This document shows positions 49,688 through 57,743 of a DNA stretch of 64,000 bases, one piece after another (within the stretch, counting starts at the first letter, position 1; each line of letters starts with the position of its first letter). The position numbers were made by a program, and so were the translations under genes. The DNA is from Streptomyces actuosus (GTDB lineage Bacteria; Actinomycetota; Actinomycetes; Streptomycetales; Streptomycetaceae): the NCBI RefSeq assembly GCF_016921115.1, contig NZ_JAFFZS010000001.1:124001-188000 (forward strand), written 5' to 3'. A model generated the notes under the pieces. That model saw only the letters and a list, made by a program, of their open reading frames with translations. It did not search any database and was not told the origin of the DNA.

Positions 49688-50956
49688 TTACCAGGTCACG
49701 GGGAGTTCCAGCATCCCCTGGATCGTGTCGCCGGGCTTGAAGGGGATCCGGTCGGCTGGGATCGCCAGCCGCAGGCCGGGCAGCCGTGCGAAGAGGGTCT
49801 GCAGGGCGATCTCCAGTTCGGCGCGGGCCAGATTCTGGCCCAGGCACTGGTGGACACCGAAGCCGAAGGCCACGTGGTGGCGGGCCGGGCGGTGGAGGTC
49901 CAAGGCGTCCGGGTCCGCGTAGACGGTGTCGTCGCGGTTGACGACCGAGGTGGCGAAGAGCACCCCTTCACCGGCCCGGATCACCGTGCCGGCGACCTCG
50001 ACGTCCTCGGTGGCCAGCCGCAGCAGACCGTCGGCGATCGACAGCATCCGCAGCAGTTCCTCCACGGCCGCCGGGACCAGCGCGGGGTCACCGCGCAGCT
50101 CGGCCAGCCGGTCGGGGTGCCGCAGGAGGGTGTAGGTACCCAGGGAAATCATGTTCGCGGTGGTCTCGTGCCCCGCGATCAGCAGGATGACCGCCAGGGC
50201 GACCAGTTCGTCCCGGTCGACGCCGCCCTCGCGCAAGCGCTCGCGGACGAGGTCGTCGAGGACGCCGTCGCCGCACGGTCCCGTGCGCTTGCGGTCGATG
50301 AGTCCGCCGAGGTACTCGTCCAGCCGATCGCGCGCATCCAGCGTGTCCTCGACCGAGGGACCGCGCAGCAGCCGCCGGGACTGCTCCTCGAAGAACTCGT
50401 GGTCGGCGTAGGGCACACCGAGCAGGGAGCAGATCACCATCGACGGCACCGGCAGCGCGAAGGCGGCGACCAGGTCGGCGGGCGGGCCCTGGGCGATCAT
50501 CGCGTCGAGGCGCCCGTCGACGACGCGTCGGATGCCGGGCCTGAGGGCGGCGGCGCGCCTGAGGGTGAAGCTGGGGGCGAGCATGCGGCGCTGGGTGTGG
50601 TGCTCGGGGTCGTCCACTCCCAGCAGGGCCGTCCTGCGCCGGCGCGGCGACCCGAAGCGGGCGGTGGCCACGGGGAAGCCGGGGCGGGTGCGGTCGGACG
50701 ACAGACGGGGGTCGGCGAGCAGTGCACGGGCAGCCGCGTGGCCGGTGACCAGCCAGGCGGGGCGGCCGTCGAAGAGGGTGATCCGGGCCAGTGGCCGGGT
50801 GGCGCGCAGCGGGTCGTAGGCGGCGGGCGGGTGGTAGGGGCAGGTGCGGTCCTGCGGGAAGGCGACGGGAGCGGACGGCTCCGCGGCAAGGGCCTCGGGA
50901 GCGGTGGCCGAGGCGGAAGGGCTGGAAGGGTCGGATGAGGTGGAAGACGCCGTCAT
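49688..50956 (-). CDS. Cytochrome P450, CYP105-like
   Basis: Haem monooxygenase of 422 residues. The N-terminus TCPYHPPAAYDPLR and the DDPEHHTQRRML region are typical of the CYP105 group of broad-range Streptomyces P450s. The I-helix is LLIAGHETTANMISL, the ExxR motif is EELLR, and the haem loop FGFGVHQCLG has the thiolate ligand at Cys371. It probably hydroxylates hydrophobic or xenobiotic substrates together with the downstream ferredoxin. ATG 50956 has GAGG 7 bases upstream. The upstream gap holds an inverted repeat and a microsatellite, and may be regulated by them. Confidence 0.93.
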   Translation of the reverse strand: MTASSTSSDPSSPSASATAPEALAAEPSAPVAFPQDRTCPYHPPAAYDPLRATRPLARITLFDGRPAWLVTGHAAARALLADPRLSSDRTRPGFPVATARFGSPRRRRTALLGVDDPEHHTQRRMLAPSFTLRRAAALRPGIRRVVDGRLDAMIAQGPPADLVAAFALPVPSMVICSLLGVPYADHEFFEEQSRRLLRGPSVEDTLDARDRLDEYLGGLIDRKRTGPCGDGVLDDLVRERLREGGVDRDELVALAVILLIAGHETTANMISLGTYTLLRHPDRLAELRGDPALVPAAVEELLRMLSIADGLLRLATEDVEVAGTVIRAGEGVLFATSVVNRDDTVYADPDALDLHRPARHHVAFGFGVHQCLGQNLARAELEIALQTLFARLPGLRLAIPADRIPFKPGDTIQGMLELPVTW

Positions 50957-51029
50957 GGCAGACCTCGCAGAGGAAGAGTGCGTTCCGTTCGCCATTAGAT
51001 GCCTTGGGCACCTATGGGGCGATGTGCAG

Positions 51030-51065
51030 TTCGGCCAGATCGGCGACGGCACCGATCTGGCCGAA
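51030..51065. promoter_or_regulatory. 13-bp perfect inverted repeat upstream of the P450 gene
   Basis: TTCGGCCAGATCG at 51030-51042 and CGATCTGGCCGAA at 51053-51065 are perfect reverse complements with a 10-base spacer. It lies 74 bases upstream of the P450 start codon, in the 5' leader or promoter. It could be a repressor operator or a stable leader hairpin. Confidence 0.55.
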
Positions 51066-51225
51066 CCACACCGGGGCGGCGCCGCTGAACCGCACCGGCG
51101 TGGCGCCGCACCGGGGGCGGGACGCATCGCGGCAGGGGCCGAGCGGGACCGGTCTGGCGCGAAGGCACCGCCCGGGGAGACCCGGCGCCCGCCGGATACC
51201 GGCCCGCGCCCCGGCCCGCCTGCGC

Positions 51226-51317
51226 GACACCGGGACACCGGGACACCGGGACACCGGGACACCGGGACACCGGGACACCGGGACACCGGGACACCGGGAC
51301 ACCGGGACACCGGGACA
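51226..51317. repeat. 8-bp microsatellite (GACACCGG), 11.5 copies
   Basis: The unit GACACCGG is repeated exactly from 51226 to 51313 (11 copies), followed by a partial GACA. No mismatch is seen. On the minus strand it would translate as a repeated Cys-Pro-Gly-Val-Pro-Val-Ser-Arg octapeptide, but no supported gene runs through it. The array sits in the 515-base gap between the divergent P450 and nitroreductase genes (50957-51471), so it could alter spacing in either promoter by slippage. Confidence 0.95.
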
Positions 51318-51471
51318 AGCGTGGCGGTGGCTCCCGGCTGGGCGGACGAAGGACGGCGGCTTCCACCGGGGTGGATGAAACACGGCGCGGAGCGTGTTGA
51401 ACCGGTGGCGAATCGAGTGATCGTTGCCGGATCCCCGCCGGGTGGCGGGGCGGCATGACATGAGGGGACGG

Positions 51472-51999
51472 ATGTCCATGCCCTTCCACGGCGAGTACGA
51501 GCCGAGCCCGACCCCGTGGGTGCGCAGGCAGGTGGAGCTGTACGAGAGCTCCGGCGGCACCGAGGGGACCACGCTGCAGAACACCGGGATGCCGGTCGTG
51601 ATCGTCACGACGCTGGGTGCCCGGAGCGGGAAGATCCGCAAGACCCCGGTGATGCGGGTGGAGCACGAGGGCCGCTACGCCGCGGTCGCGTCCCTGGGCG
51701 GTGCGCCCCGGCACCCGGTCTGGTACCACAACCTCAAGGCCGACTCCCGCGCCGAACTGCAGGACGGCCCGCACCGGCAGGACGTCGTCGCCCGGGAGGT
51801 CACGGGCGCCGAGAGGGACGCGTGGTGGGAGCGGGCCGTGGCCGCGTTCCCCCAGTACGCCGACTACCGGAGGAGGACGTCCCGGGAGATCCCCGTGTTC
51901 GTGCTGGAGCCGGAGGCCTGGCCGGACGCGGGGAACGGGGCGCCGACAGCCGACGGGCGCGGGGACGGCCCAGGGGGAACGGGGACCGGAACGGCGTGA
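51472..51999 (+). CDS. Deazaflavin (F420)-dependent nitroreductase family protein
   Basis: Protein of 175 residues of the DDN-like family, split-barrel fold. Signature segments are [40 protein letters not shown] (the F420-binding phosphate loop with Arg/Ser/Gly/Lys) and [20 protein letters not shown]. These enzymes reduce quinones, enones or nitro compounds using F420H2; substrate unknown. ATG 51472 is chosen (GAGGGG 4 bases upstream); ATG 51460 and 51478 are alternatives. Divergent from the P450 gene across the repeat-bearing gap. Confidence 0.85.
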   Translation: MSMPFHGEYEPSPTPWVRRQVELYESSGGTEGTTLQNTGMPVVIVTTLGARSGKIRKTPVMRVEHEGRYAAVASLGGAPRHPVWYHNLKADSRAELQDGPHRQDVVAREVTGAERDAWWERAVAAFPQYADYRRRTSREIPVFVLEPEAWPDAGNGAPTADGRGDGPGGTGTGTA

Positions 52000-52070
52000 C
52001 GAACGTGAAAACCGCATAGAAAAATCTGTTCCCGGCGTGCATGGACCGCCGCGTGCCGGGCACTTGACTC

Positions 52071-53078
52071 TCAGGCCCCGCCGCGTTCCCCCGTCGCGGC
52101 GGGGCTCTCGTACGACTCCCGGGCCGCCCGGTCGGTGATGTCGAGGAAGATCTCCGAAGCATCGGGCACGGCGTGCGAGACGGTCCTCTTGATGCGGACG
52201 GCGACTTCCTCGACCTGTTCGCTGTCGAGCCCGGGCACCAGGTCGATGCGGGCGGCCACCAGCGCACTGTCCATGCCGGTCTTCATGGTGAACAGCGCCT
52301 CCACACTGTCGATCTCCGGCTGGGCGCCGAGCACCGACCGGATCCTGTCGTCGTCCTCCGGGTCGGCCGCCACTCCGATCAGCTGGTCTCGGGCCTCCAG
52401 GCCCAGTCGGTACGCGACGTAGACGAGCAGCACGCCGATGGCGAGCGAGGCGGCGGCCTCGTACGCCACCTGCCCGGTGACCATGTGCAGGGCCATACCG
52501 ACGGCGGCGAGGGCGACGCCGCACACCGCGGTGCCGTCCTCGGCGACGACGGTGCGCAGGGCGGGGTCGCGCAGCCCGCCGCTGCCTTCGCTGCGGCGCA
52601 CCTGGTGCAGGGCCCTCACCAGCGAGATCCCCTCGGCGAGGAAGGCGACGCCGAGCACGGTCAGGCCGATGACATAGCCGCTGAAGTCCTCGTCGGCGCC
52701 GCCGCGCAGGGCCGTGACGCCCTGGTAGAACGAGAAGCAGCCGCCCATGACGAAGATCCCGACGGCGGCGAGCAGCGACCAGAAGAACCGTTCCTTGCCG
52801 TAGCCGAAGGGGTGGCGCCGGTCGGCGGGGCGGCGGCTGCGGCGCAGCGCGGCCAGGAGGAACACCTCGTTGAGACTGTCGGCGACGGAGTGGGCCGCCT
52901 CCGACAGCAGCGCGGGCGAGTGCGCGAGGAGACCGCCCACGGCCTTGGCGGCGGCGATCACCAGATTGGCGCCGAGGGCCACCAGGACGGTGACCCGTGT
53001 CCGGCGGTCGCCCGGCTCCCTCTCCCGTCGCTCGGGGGTCCTGTTTCGCTGCTGCTGGCTGTGCGTCGTCCCACTCAC
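52071..53078 (-). CDS. Cation diffusion facilitator (CDF) transporter
   Basis: Metal/proton antiporter of about 335 residues. TM segments run from residue 28 (TVLVALGANLVIAAAKAVGG) through WSLLAAVGIFVMGGCFSFYQ and VIGLTVLGVAFLAEGISLV to SLAIGVLLVYVAYRLGLEA. The transport site is visible as SEAAHSVADSLNEVFLL (first half; HxxxD is AHSVAD) and VAEDGTAVCGVALAAVGMAL (second half, with Asp). The C-terminal cytoplasmic domain (DSVEALFTMKTGMDSALVAA) is the usual metal-sensing ferredoxin-like fold. Start GTG 53078 is preferred over longer starts. Family transports Zn, Fe or Mn. A GC hairpin (52075-52105) lies inside its 3' end. Confidence 0.88.
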   Translation of the reverse strand: MSGTTHSQQQRNRTPERREREPGDRRTRVTVLVALGANLVIAAAKAVGGLLAHSPALLSEAAHSVADSLNEVFLLAALRRSRRPADRRHPFGYGKERFFWSLLAAVGIFVMGGCFSFYQGVTALRGGADEDFSGYVIGLTVLGVAFLAEGISLVRALHQVRRSEGSGGLRDPALRTVVAEDGTAVCGVALAAVGMALHMVTGQVAYEAAASLAIGVLLVYVAYRLGLEARDQLIGVAADPEDDDRIRSVLGAQPEIDSVEALFTMKTGMDSALVAARIDLVPGLDSEQVEEVAVRIKRTVSHAVPDASEIFLDITDRAARESYESPAATGERGGA

Positions 53079-53172
53079 CTTGGCCGACTGCCCTCGGCGA
53101 TCCGGCTCACACCGTGCGACGGGCGGTGAACGGGGAACCCGACCCGGCACACGCCGTCTTCAGGAGGGAGCG

Positions 53173-53544
53173 GTGACGATCGCCGAAGCCGGTACCCGGC
53201 CGCTCACCGCGACGGTGCGCTTCGATGGCGTCCGCCATGGCGGTCTCGGCTGCAACCACCGGAAGCCGGAGGGGTGTTCGGTGCCGCGGGATGGTGTCCG
53301 AGACTCCTTCCGGAGGAGGCGGGGGTCGGGCGCACGGCCGCCTTCGGACCCGTGGAGGGGGGACCTCCACCCCTCGGTGCGCCTCGTCGTCGATCCGACT
53401 CGGGCGGTTTTGCCGGGACCGGATGGCGCGGACGGGCGCACACCCTCCGGCCACGAGAGGCTGTGCGGACGGACCTGCGAGCACGGCACGCCGCCGGGCC
53501 CCGCCCCCGCGCATGAGGCGGTTCCGGGTCCCGGGCAGGCATGA
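53173..53544 (+). CDS. Doubtful frame with a strong ribosome binding site
   Basis: A GTG at 53173 follows AGGAGGGAGCG, a very good ribosome binding site, and the frame runs 123 codons (start VTIAEAGTRPLTATVRFDGV, then RHGGLGCNHRKPEG). The first about 35 residues look protein-like, but the rest is Arg/Gly/Pro-rich and has no motif. It may be a short real gene whose later part has a frameshift, or a chance frame. It lies between divergent CDF and DUF4235 genes. Confidence 0.3.
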   Translation: MTIAEAGTRPLTATVRFDGVRHGGLGCNHRKPEGCSVPRDGVRDSFRRRRGSGARPPSDPWRGDLHPSVRLVVDPTRAVLPGPDGADGRTPSGHERLCGRTCEHGTPPGPAPAHEAVPGPGQA

Positions 53545-53589
53545 TCGGGGCAGACCGTCCGCGGCACCAGCGCAGGAAGAGGAGTTCCA

Positions 53590-53889
53590 GTGGGCAAGAA
53601 GAGGAAAAAGCTCCCCCTCGCCTACCAGCCCGTCGGGTTCATGCTCGGCTGGGCGGGCGGCGCGCTGGCCGGGCTCGCCTTCCGCAAGACATGGAAGGCG
53701 GTCCGGCACGAGGACGACGCGCCCGACGCGCTCGACCCGGACCGCGGCTGGGGGGAGATCCTGCTGGCCGCCGCGATCCAGGGCGCGATCTTCGCAGTGG
53801 TGCGCAGCGCGGTGGACCGTACGGGCGCGAAGGCCATCGCACGCTCGACGGGCGTCTGGCCGGCCAAGGACAAGGGCGGCCGGGACTGA
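53590..53889 (+). CDS. DUF4235 membrane protein
   Basis: Protein of 99 residues of the DUF4235 family. After a basic start (GKKRKKLPLAYQPVGFMLGW) come two hydrophobic segments, AGGALAGLAFRKTWKAV and EILLAAAIQGAIFAVVRSAV, separated by an acidic DDAPDALDPDRGWG loop. The end is basic (STGVWPAKDKGGRD). Such proteins are small, widespread in Actinobacteria and of unknown role. Start GTG 53590 has GAGGAG about 6 bases upstream. Confidence 0.82.
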   Translation: MGKKRKKLPLAYQPVGFMLGWAGGALAGLAFRKTWKAVRHEDDAPDALDPDRGWGEILLAAAIQGAIFAVVRSAVDRTGAKAIARSTGVWPAKDKGGRD

Positions 53890-54195
53890 GCACCCACGTC
53901 GGGGCGGTGCGCGTGCCCGGATGCCGGGTGACGGGGGCCGGGAAACGGGCAGCCGGGTGGCCGGGGAGCTGACGCGGTGGTACGAGGCCGGGCCCGGGAG
54001 CCGGCCCCGGTCGGGGGCGTCCGGTCCTGCGTCCGGGTTCCGGGGTGCCTCGCCCCGGCTGCCGATGCCCGGGGGTGGCCGGTGCCGCGGGTGTGGGAGC
54101 GCGCGCCGGCTCCGCGGGCTCCGGGCCGCAGCCGTCGCAGCGGGGGCTCGGCGCCGCAGTGCGCGCCCGGTGCCGGGTACCTCGGTCCCCCGGGC
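53890..54195. other. Gap between convergent DUF4235 and VOC genes
   Basis: About 305 bases, extremely GC-rich and repetitive in CCGGG/GGTGCC words, with no gene I can support. No clear single terminator hairpin stands out. Confidence 0.35.
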
Positions 54196-54588
54196 TCAGC
54201 CGCGCTTCGGCGCCGCCTGCGGGGTGCGGCGGAGGGTGAAGGAGTGGCCGGCCGGGTCGGCGAAGCTGCGTTCCTCGTGCGGGCCCGGGGCACCCTTGGC
54301 GCCCACGGGAAGGCCGCCCAGTGCGACGACCCGGCGCTCGGCCGCGTCCAGGTCCTCGACGAGGAAGTCGAGATGGATCTGGAGGGAGTTCTCGGGGCGG
54401 GGCCAGCTCGGCGGAGTCGCGTTGGCGTCGCGGCGCAGCGCAAGCCGCATCCCTCCGGGGGCCGTCAGCTCGACGTGGTCGACGGTCGTGTCCTTCTCCT
54501 GGGCGTCCAGGAACTCCTTGGAGAACTCGGCGAGTTTCTCGGGCTCGGCACAGTCGAGCACCACGACGCCTGCTGTCACCAGTGCCAT
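54196..54588 (-). CDS. VOC (glyoxalase/dioxygenase fold) family protein
   Basis: Protein of 130 residues with one vicinal-oxygen-chelate module pair: TAGVVVLDCAEPEKLAEFSK, EFLDAQEKDTTVDHVELTAP, LQIHLDFLVEDLDAAERRVV and HEERSFADPAGHSFTLRRTP. His in QIHLDF and the Glu in HEERSF are possible metal ligands. Families with this pattern are often bleomycin-resistance-like or glyoxalase-like, and often bind small molecules without a known reaction. ATG 54588 has GGAGGAGA directly upstream, a strong site. Confidence 0.82.
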   Translation of the reverse strand: MALVTAGVVVLDCAEPEKLAEFSKEFLDAQEKDTTVDHVELTAPGGMRLALRRDANATPPSWPRPENSLQIHLDFLVEDLDAAERRVVALGGLPVGAKGAPGPHEERSFADPAGHSFTLRRTPQAAPKRG

Positions 54589-54653
54589 GTCTCCTCCGCG
54601 GGTGGGTCCGGGGCGGGGCGACTCCCGCCCCGGACCTTGCGGTTACCCCGGAT

Positions 54654-55118
54654 TCACTCGGCCACCAGCCATTTGGCGCCCCGCATCAGCTCCCGGCCGG
54701 CGGGCCCGTCGGCCTCGCGCCAGGCCTGGATGCGGTGCGGGTGGACGCGGAAGTACAGGAAGGGTACGGCTTCCTCACGGGGGTCGAAGCCGGTCTTGCC
54801 CGCGAAGATCTCCGCGTCCTCCTCGGGCAGATCGGCAGGCGGCACGGCGGTCGCGGTGCCCTCCACGAGCACGACGTCCCGGGGCTCGCCGACCGCGAGC
54901 CGGACCGCTCCGGTGCTGCGCAGGTTCCGGCCGGTCGGACTGTCGGCGCGGGTGGCCAGCAGCAGGACCGCACCGTCCCAGACGAACGGCAGCGGCATCA
55001 GTTCGGGGGCGCCCCCGTGTTCGCCGGCGGTGGCGACCCAGGCGTCGACGTCGTGTTCGAGGCGGTGCAGGGTGTCGAGCCTGCGCTGTTTCCCCGTGCG
55101 GGCGGGTGGTGGCGTCAT
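54654..55118 (-). CDS. Pyridoxamine 5'-phosphate oxidase-like (PPOX) protein
   Basis: Protein of 154 residues. Segments LDTLHRLEHDVDAWVATAGE, then MPLPFVWDGAVLLLATRADS and TGRNLRSTGAVRLAVGEPRD are typical of PPOX-fold proteins of the pyridoxamine 5'-phosphate oxidase-related family, where the Arg/Thr/Ser cluster can bind flavin phosphate. C-terminus VPFLYFRVHPHRIQAWREAD. Function unknown. It is 65 bases downstream of the VOC gene start on the same strand and could share a transcript with it. ATG 55118. Confidence 0.8.
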   Translation of the reverse strand: MTPPPARTGKQRRLDTLHRLEHDVDAWVATAGEHGGAPELMPLPFVWDGAVLLLATRADSPTGRNLRSTGAVRLAVGEPRDVVLVEGTATAVPPADLPEEDAEIFAGKTGFDPREEAVPFLYFRVHPHRIQAWREADGPAGRELMRGAKWLVAE

Positions 55119-55275
55119 GGTCCCAGTGTGACCGTCTCCCCCGTCCACGGCGGGTTGTGTGCAGGGCATGCCGCGCGCCCGGTCGCACACGCCGGTCTGT
55201 CCCCCGGTGACAAACAACATCCGGTCGACTGTCCGTTCGCGATGAGCCCCGTGAGTTACTCGCGGGTATCGTCGC

Positions 55276-56505
55276 ATGGTGTCCATGAGAGCCGCACCGG
55301 TGGACGAGGAGCCGGAGGGCCCCTTCCGGGCCCTTCCGCCCGGCCTCCACGCGCAGTTGAGACCGTACTTCGCCGACATCACCGAGGAGGTCGTCGAGGC
55401 GATCCGCACGGAGATCGCGGAGTACGCCCGTCCGGCGGACGACACGTACATGCAGGGGGTGCACCGGGGCGTGGACCACGCGCTCCAGGGGTTTCTGGAA
55501 CGGATGGCGACGCCGGACACGGACTGGGAGCCGGTGAAGGCGACGTACGAGCGGATCGGCCGCGGCGAGGCGGAGGAGGGACGCAGTCTGGACTCCTTCC
55601 AGGCCGCGCTGCGGCTGGGCGCACGCGTGACCTGGCGCCGGGTCAACGCCCTCGTGGACGCCGGGCTGTTGCCGCGCACCGTGCTCGGTGCGTTCGGAGA
55701 GGCGCTGTTCGTCCACCTGGACAGGATGGCGGCGGCGACGACCGCGGGCTACACCGAGGCACGGATGCACGCCGCCGGCGAGTTGCAGCAGCGCCGGTCC
55801 CGGCTGGTGGACCTGCTGACCGCGGACCCGCCGGCCTCCGCGGAGGCCATCGCCGGCCTGGCCCACACGGCGCGCTGGCCGGTGCCGCGTGCGGTGGCGG
55901 TGGCGGCGATCGACAGCGCGGCGCTGCCGGTGGCGCGGCCGATCGTGCCGCCGGAGTTCCTCGCCCGGTTCGACATGCAGCCGGGCGTGCTGGTCGTACC
56001 CGACCCGGAAGGGCCGGGGCGGGCCCGCGACGTGGCCGGGGCGCTGAACGGGCTGCCCGCCGCGATGGGCCCTGCGGTACCCCTGCGCGAGGGGGCGCGC
56101 TCGCTGCGATGGGCGGCCGAGGCGCTCGGACTGATGCGCCGGGGGGTCCTCGCGAGCACCGGTCTGATTCGCTGCCGGGACCACCTGTCGACGTTGCTGC
56201 TGCTGCGGGACGACGCGCTGGTGGACGCGATGGCGGAGCGCTGGCTGGGGCCGCTCGCGCAGGTGCGTCCACCCCAGCGGGAGCGGCTCGCGGAGACGCT
56301 GCTGGCGTGGCTGGGCAGTGGCCGCAACGCCAACGAGGTCGCGGACCGGCTCGCCGTGCATCCGCAGACGGTGCGGTACCGGATGCGCCGCCTGGAGGAA
56401 CTGTTCGGGCGCCGACTCGCGGATCCGTCCGCCCAGTTCGAGATGCAACTGGCCCTGCGGGCGCACGAACTGCGCCGCCGCGCCCCGGCGGATGCCGCGG
56501 AGTGA
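55276..56505 (+). CDS. PucR-type transcriptional regulator
   Basis: Regulator of 409 residues. The N-terminal half is a sensory helical region (LHAQLRPYFADITEEVVEAI, then FLERMATPDTDWEPVKATYE) and a GGDEF-like/central domain (RCRDHLSTLLLLRDDALVDA). The C-terminal helix-turn-helix is that of PucR/CdaR proteins: AETLLAWLGSGRNANEVADR, then LAVHPQTVRYRMRRLEELFG, RRLADPSAQFEMQLALRAHE. Such proteins activate nearby catabolic or secondary-metabolism genes; the target is not obvious here. ATG 55276; nearby GTG 55279 and ATG 55285 are possible. Confidence 0.85.
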   Translation: MVSMRAAPVDEEPEGPFRALPPGLHAQLRPYFADITEEVVEAIRTEIAEYARPADDTYMQGVHRGVDHALQGFLERMATPDTDWEPVKATYERIGRGEAEEGRSLDSFQAALRLGARVTWRRVNALVDAGLLPRTVLGAFGEALFVHLDRMAAATTAGYTEARMHAAGELQQRRSRLVDLLTADPPASAEAIAGLAHTARWPVPRAVAVAAIDSAALPVARPIVPPEFLARFDMQPGVLVVPDPEGPGRARDVAGALNGLPAAMGPAVPLREGARSLRWAAEALGLMRRGVLASTGLIRCRDHLSTLLLLRDDALVDAMAERWLGPLAQVRPPQRERLAETLLAWLGSGRNANEVADRLAVHPQTVRYRMRRLEELFGRRLADPSAQFEMQLALRAHELRRRAPADAAE

Positions 56506-56833
56506 CCGCCCGGGACCTGTGGCCGTGCCGCTCGGCGATGCGGAGGGCGCCGAGGTCGTCGGCGTAGGCCGCCACTCCCCTGCCCGGCTACGGTGCGGCG
56601 GGTGTGCAGGGTGTCGCGGATTCCGTGGGAACGCGGGCAGGTGGCTCACCGCGGCGGTCCGGCCCACTGGCACGCCGTGTCGTATCACTTCACTCACGAT
56701 GCGAAAGAAGTCAGTCGCAATTCGACGACATATGTCAATCGAACATGCTCAAATACATTCGCCCGAGGGTAACTTGCAGGGCGGGGAACCCAGTTGGAGA
56801 CCCCTCCCCCCAGCCGCTGGAGGCGATGTCGTC
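56506..56833. other. Promoter region of the STAS gene
   Basis: The 330-base gap includes an AT-rich island at about 56680-56770 (CGTATCACTTCACTCACGAT, then CAATCGAACATGCTCAAATA) that must hold the STAS promoter. No gene is supported. Confidence 0.45.
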
Positions 56834-57214
56834 GTGCAGCACGATCCCGCACCGCGCACCCCGCATCTGCGCGTCCGCCGCGACCGCGGCTACACGGTGC
56901 TGGAGTTCGCGGGCGAGATCGACATCGCCGCCGCGGCCGAGATCGCGCCGCATCTGGACTCCGCGACGGCGGGCGACTGTCCGCACGTCGTGATCGACCT
57001 GACAGGGGTCGAGTTCTTCGACTGCTCGGGGCTGCGCCTGCTGTACCGGGCCCGGAGCCGGACGCTGGACCGCAAGGGCCGACTCCACCTGGTGTGCACG
57101 CACCCGCTGACGCTTCGGATGCTGCGGCTCACGGGACTCTCCCGCCTGCTGCCGCCGCACCCCACCGTGGAGGCGGCGCTGGGCTGCCCGGAGGCCGCGT
57201 CCGGCATGGTGTGA
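56834..57214 (+). CDS. STAS-domain anti-sigma factor antagonist
   Basis: Protein of 126 residues. The STAS fold runs from RDRGYTVLEFAGEIDIAAAA through CPHVVIDLTGVEFFDCSGLR, where the Ser of DCSGL (about residue 64) is the phosphorylation site, to LTLRMLRLTGLSRLLPPHPT. It is the antagonist whose phosphorylation and dephosphorylation frees or captures an anti-sigma factor; the SpoIIE-type phosphatases in this window are natural partners. Start: GTG 56834 has GGAGG 10 bases upstream; an upstream ATG at 56732 lacks one. No anti-sigma gene is adjacent. Confidence 0.85.
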   Translation: MQHDPAPRTPHLRVRRDRGYTVLEFAGEIDIAAAAEIAPHLDSATAGDCPHVVIDLTGVEFFDCSGLRLLYRARSRTLDRKGRLHLVCTHPLTLRMLRLTGLSRLLPPHPTVEAALGCPEAASGMV

Positions 57215-57743
57215 CCGGCGCCTCCGGCACCACGGGCGTTCGTCCCGGGCCTCCTGGCGGGCACCCGGTGCCGCGACGGCCTTCTCCCCGGCACGTCCGC
57301 CCCCCTGCCCCTTGAGCAGGACCGTCGGACCCGTCGGGCCGGAGACGTCCGCGTCGGAGAGGCTCGAACGGGCCACGGCGACTGTCGCCCAGGAGGGCGC
57401 GCCGGACGCCCCCGCTCGGCCTCGGCCCGTGCCCTGCCCCTGGCTCCGGGCCTGCCCCTGAGCCCGACGCCGACCGCGGTCCTGCCCCCGACTCCGACCG
57501 CGGCGGCTACGGCCGGCAGGCCGCGGCCGGCCGGCCCTCCGGCGCCGTTCGCCGCGTGCGGGCATCCCGGGTCGGGGCACCGGCCGCGTGTCCATGTACA
57601 CCCCCGCCTCCCTGGCCCGCATGAGCGGCGCTTCCCGCCCCCCGTGCGCCCCCATGCCCCCGCCATGGAAACAGATCGGCCAACCTGCCGGTCTGGTACG
57701 GGATTTGAGGGGCATCCGGACAACAGGAAGGAGGACCGCCACC
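57215..57743. other. Gap between STAS and DUF4230 genes
   Basis: About 530 bases, very GC-rich, with imperfect direct repeats of CCGACCGCGG near 57471-57505. A minus-strand frame rich in Arg/Gly/Ala runs through it but shows no motif or ribosome binding site. The last 80 bases hold the promoter and AAGGAGG of the DUF4230 gene. Confidence 0.35.

Noticed and set aside
51226..51317. The 8-bp array considered as a CRISPR
   Set aside because: There are no spacers between units; it is a plain tandem repeat and no cas gene is near.
52075..52105. GC hairpin at the 3' end of the CDF gene considered as a separate terminator
   Set aside because: It lies inside the coding sequence near the stop codon; it may help end transcription but cannot be separated from codon constraints.
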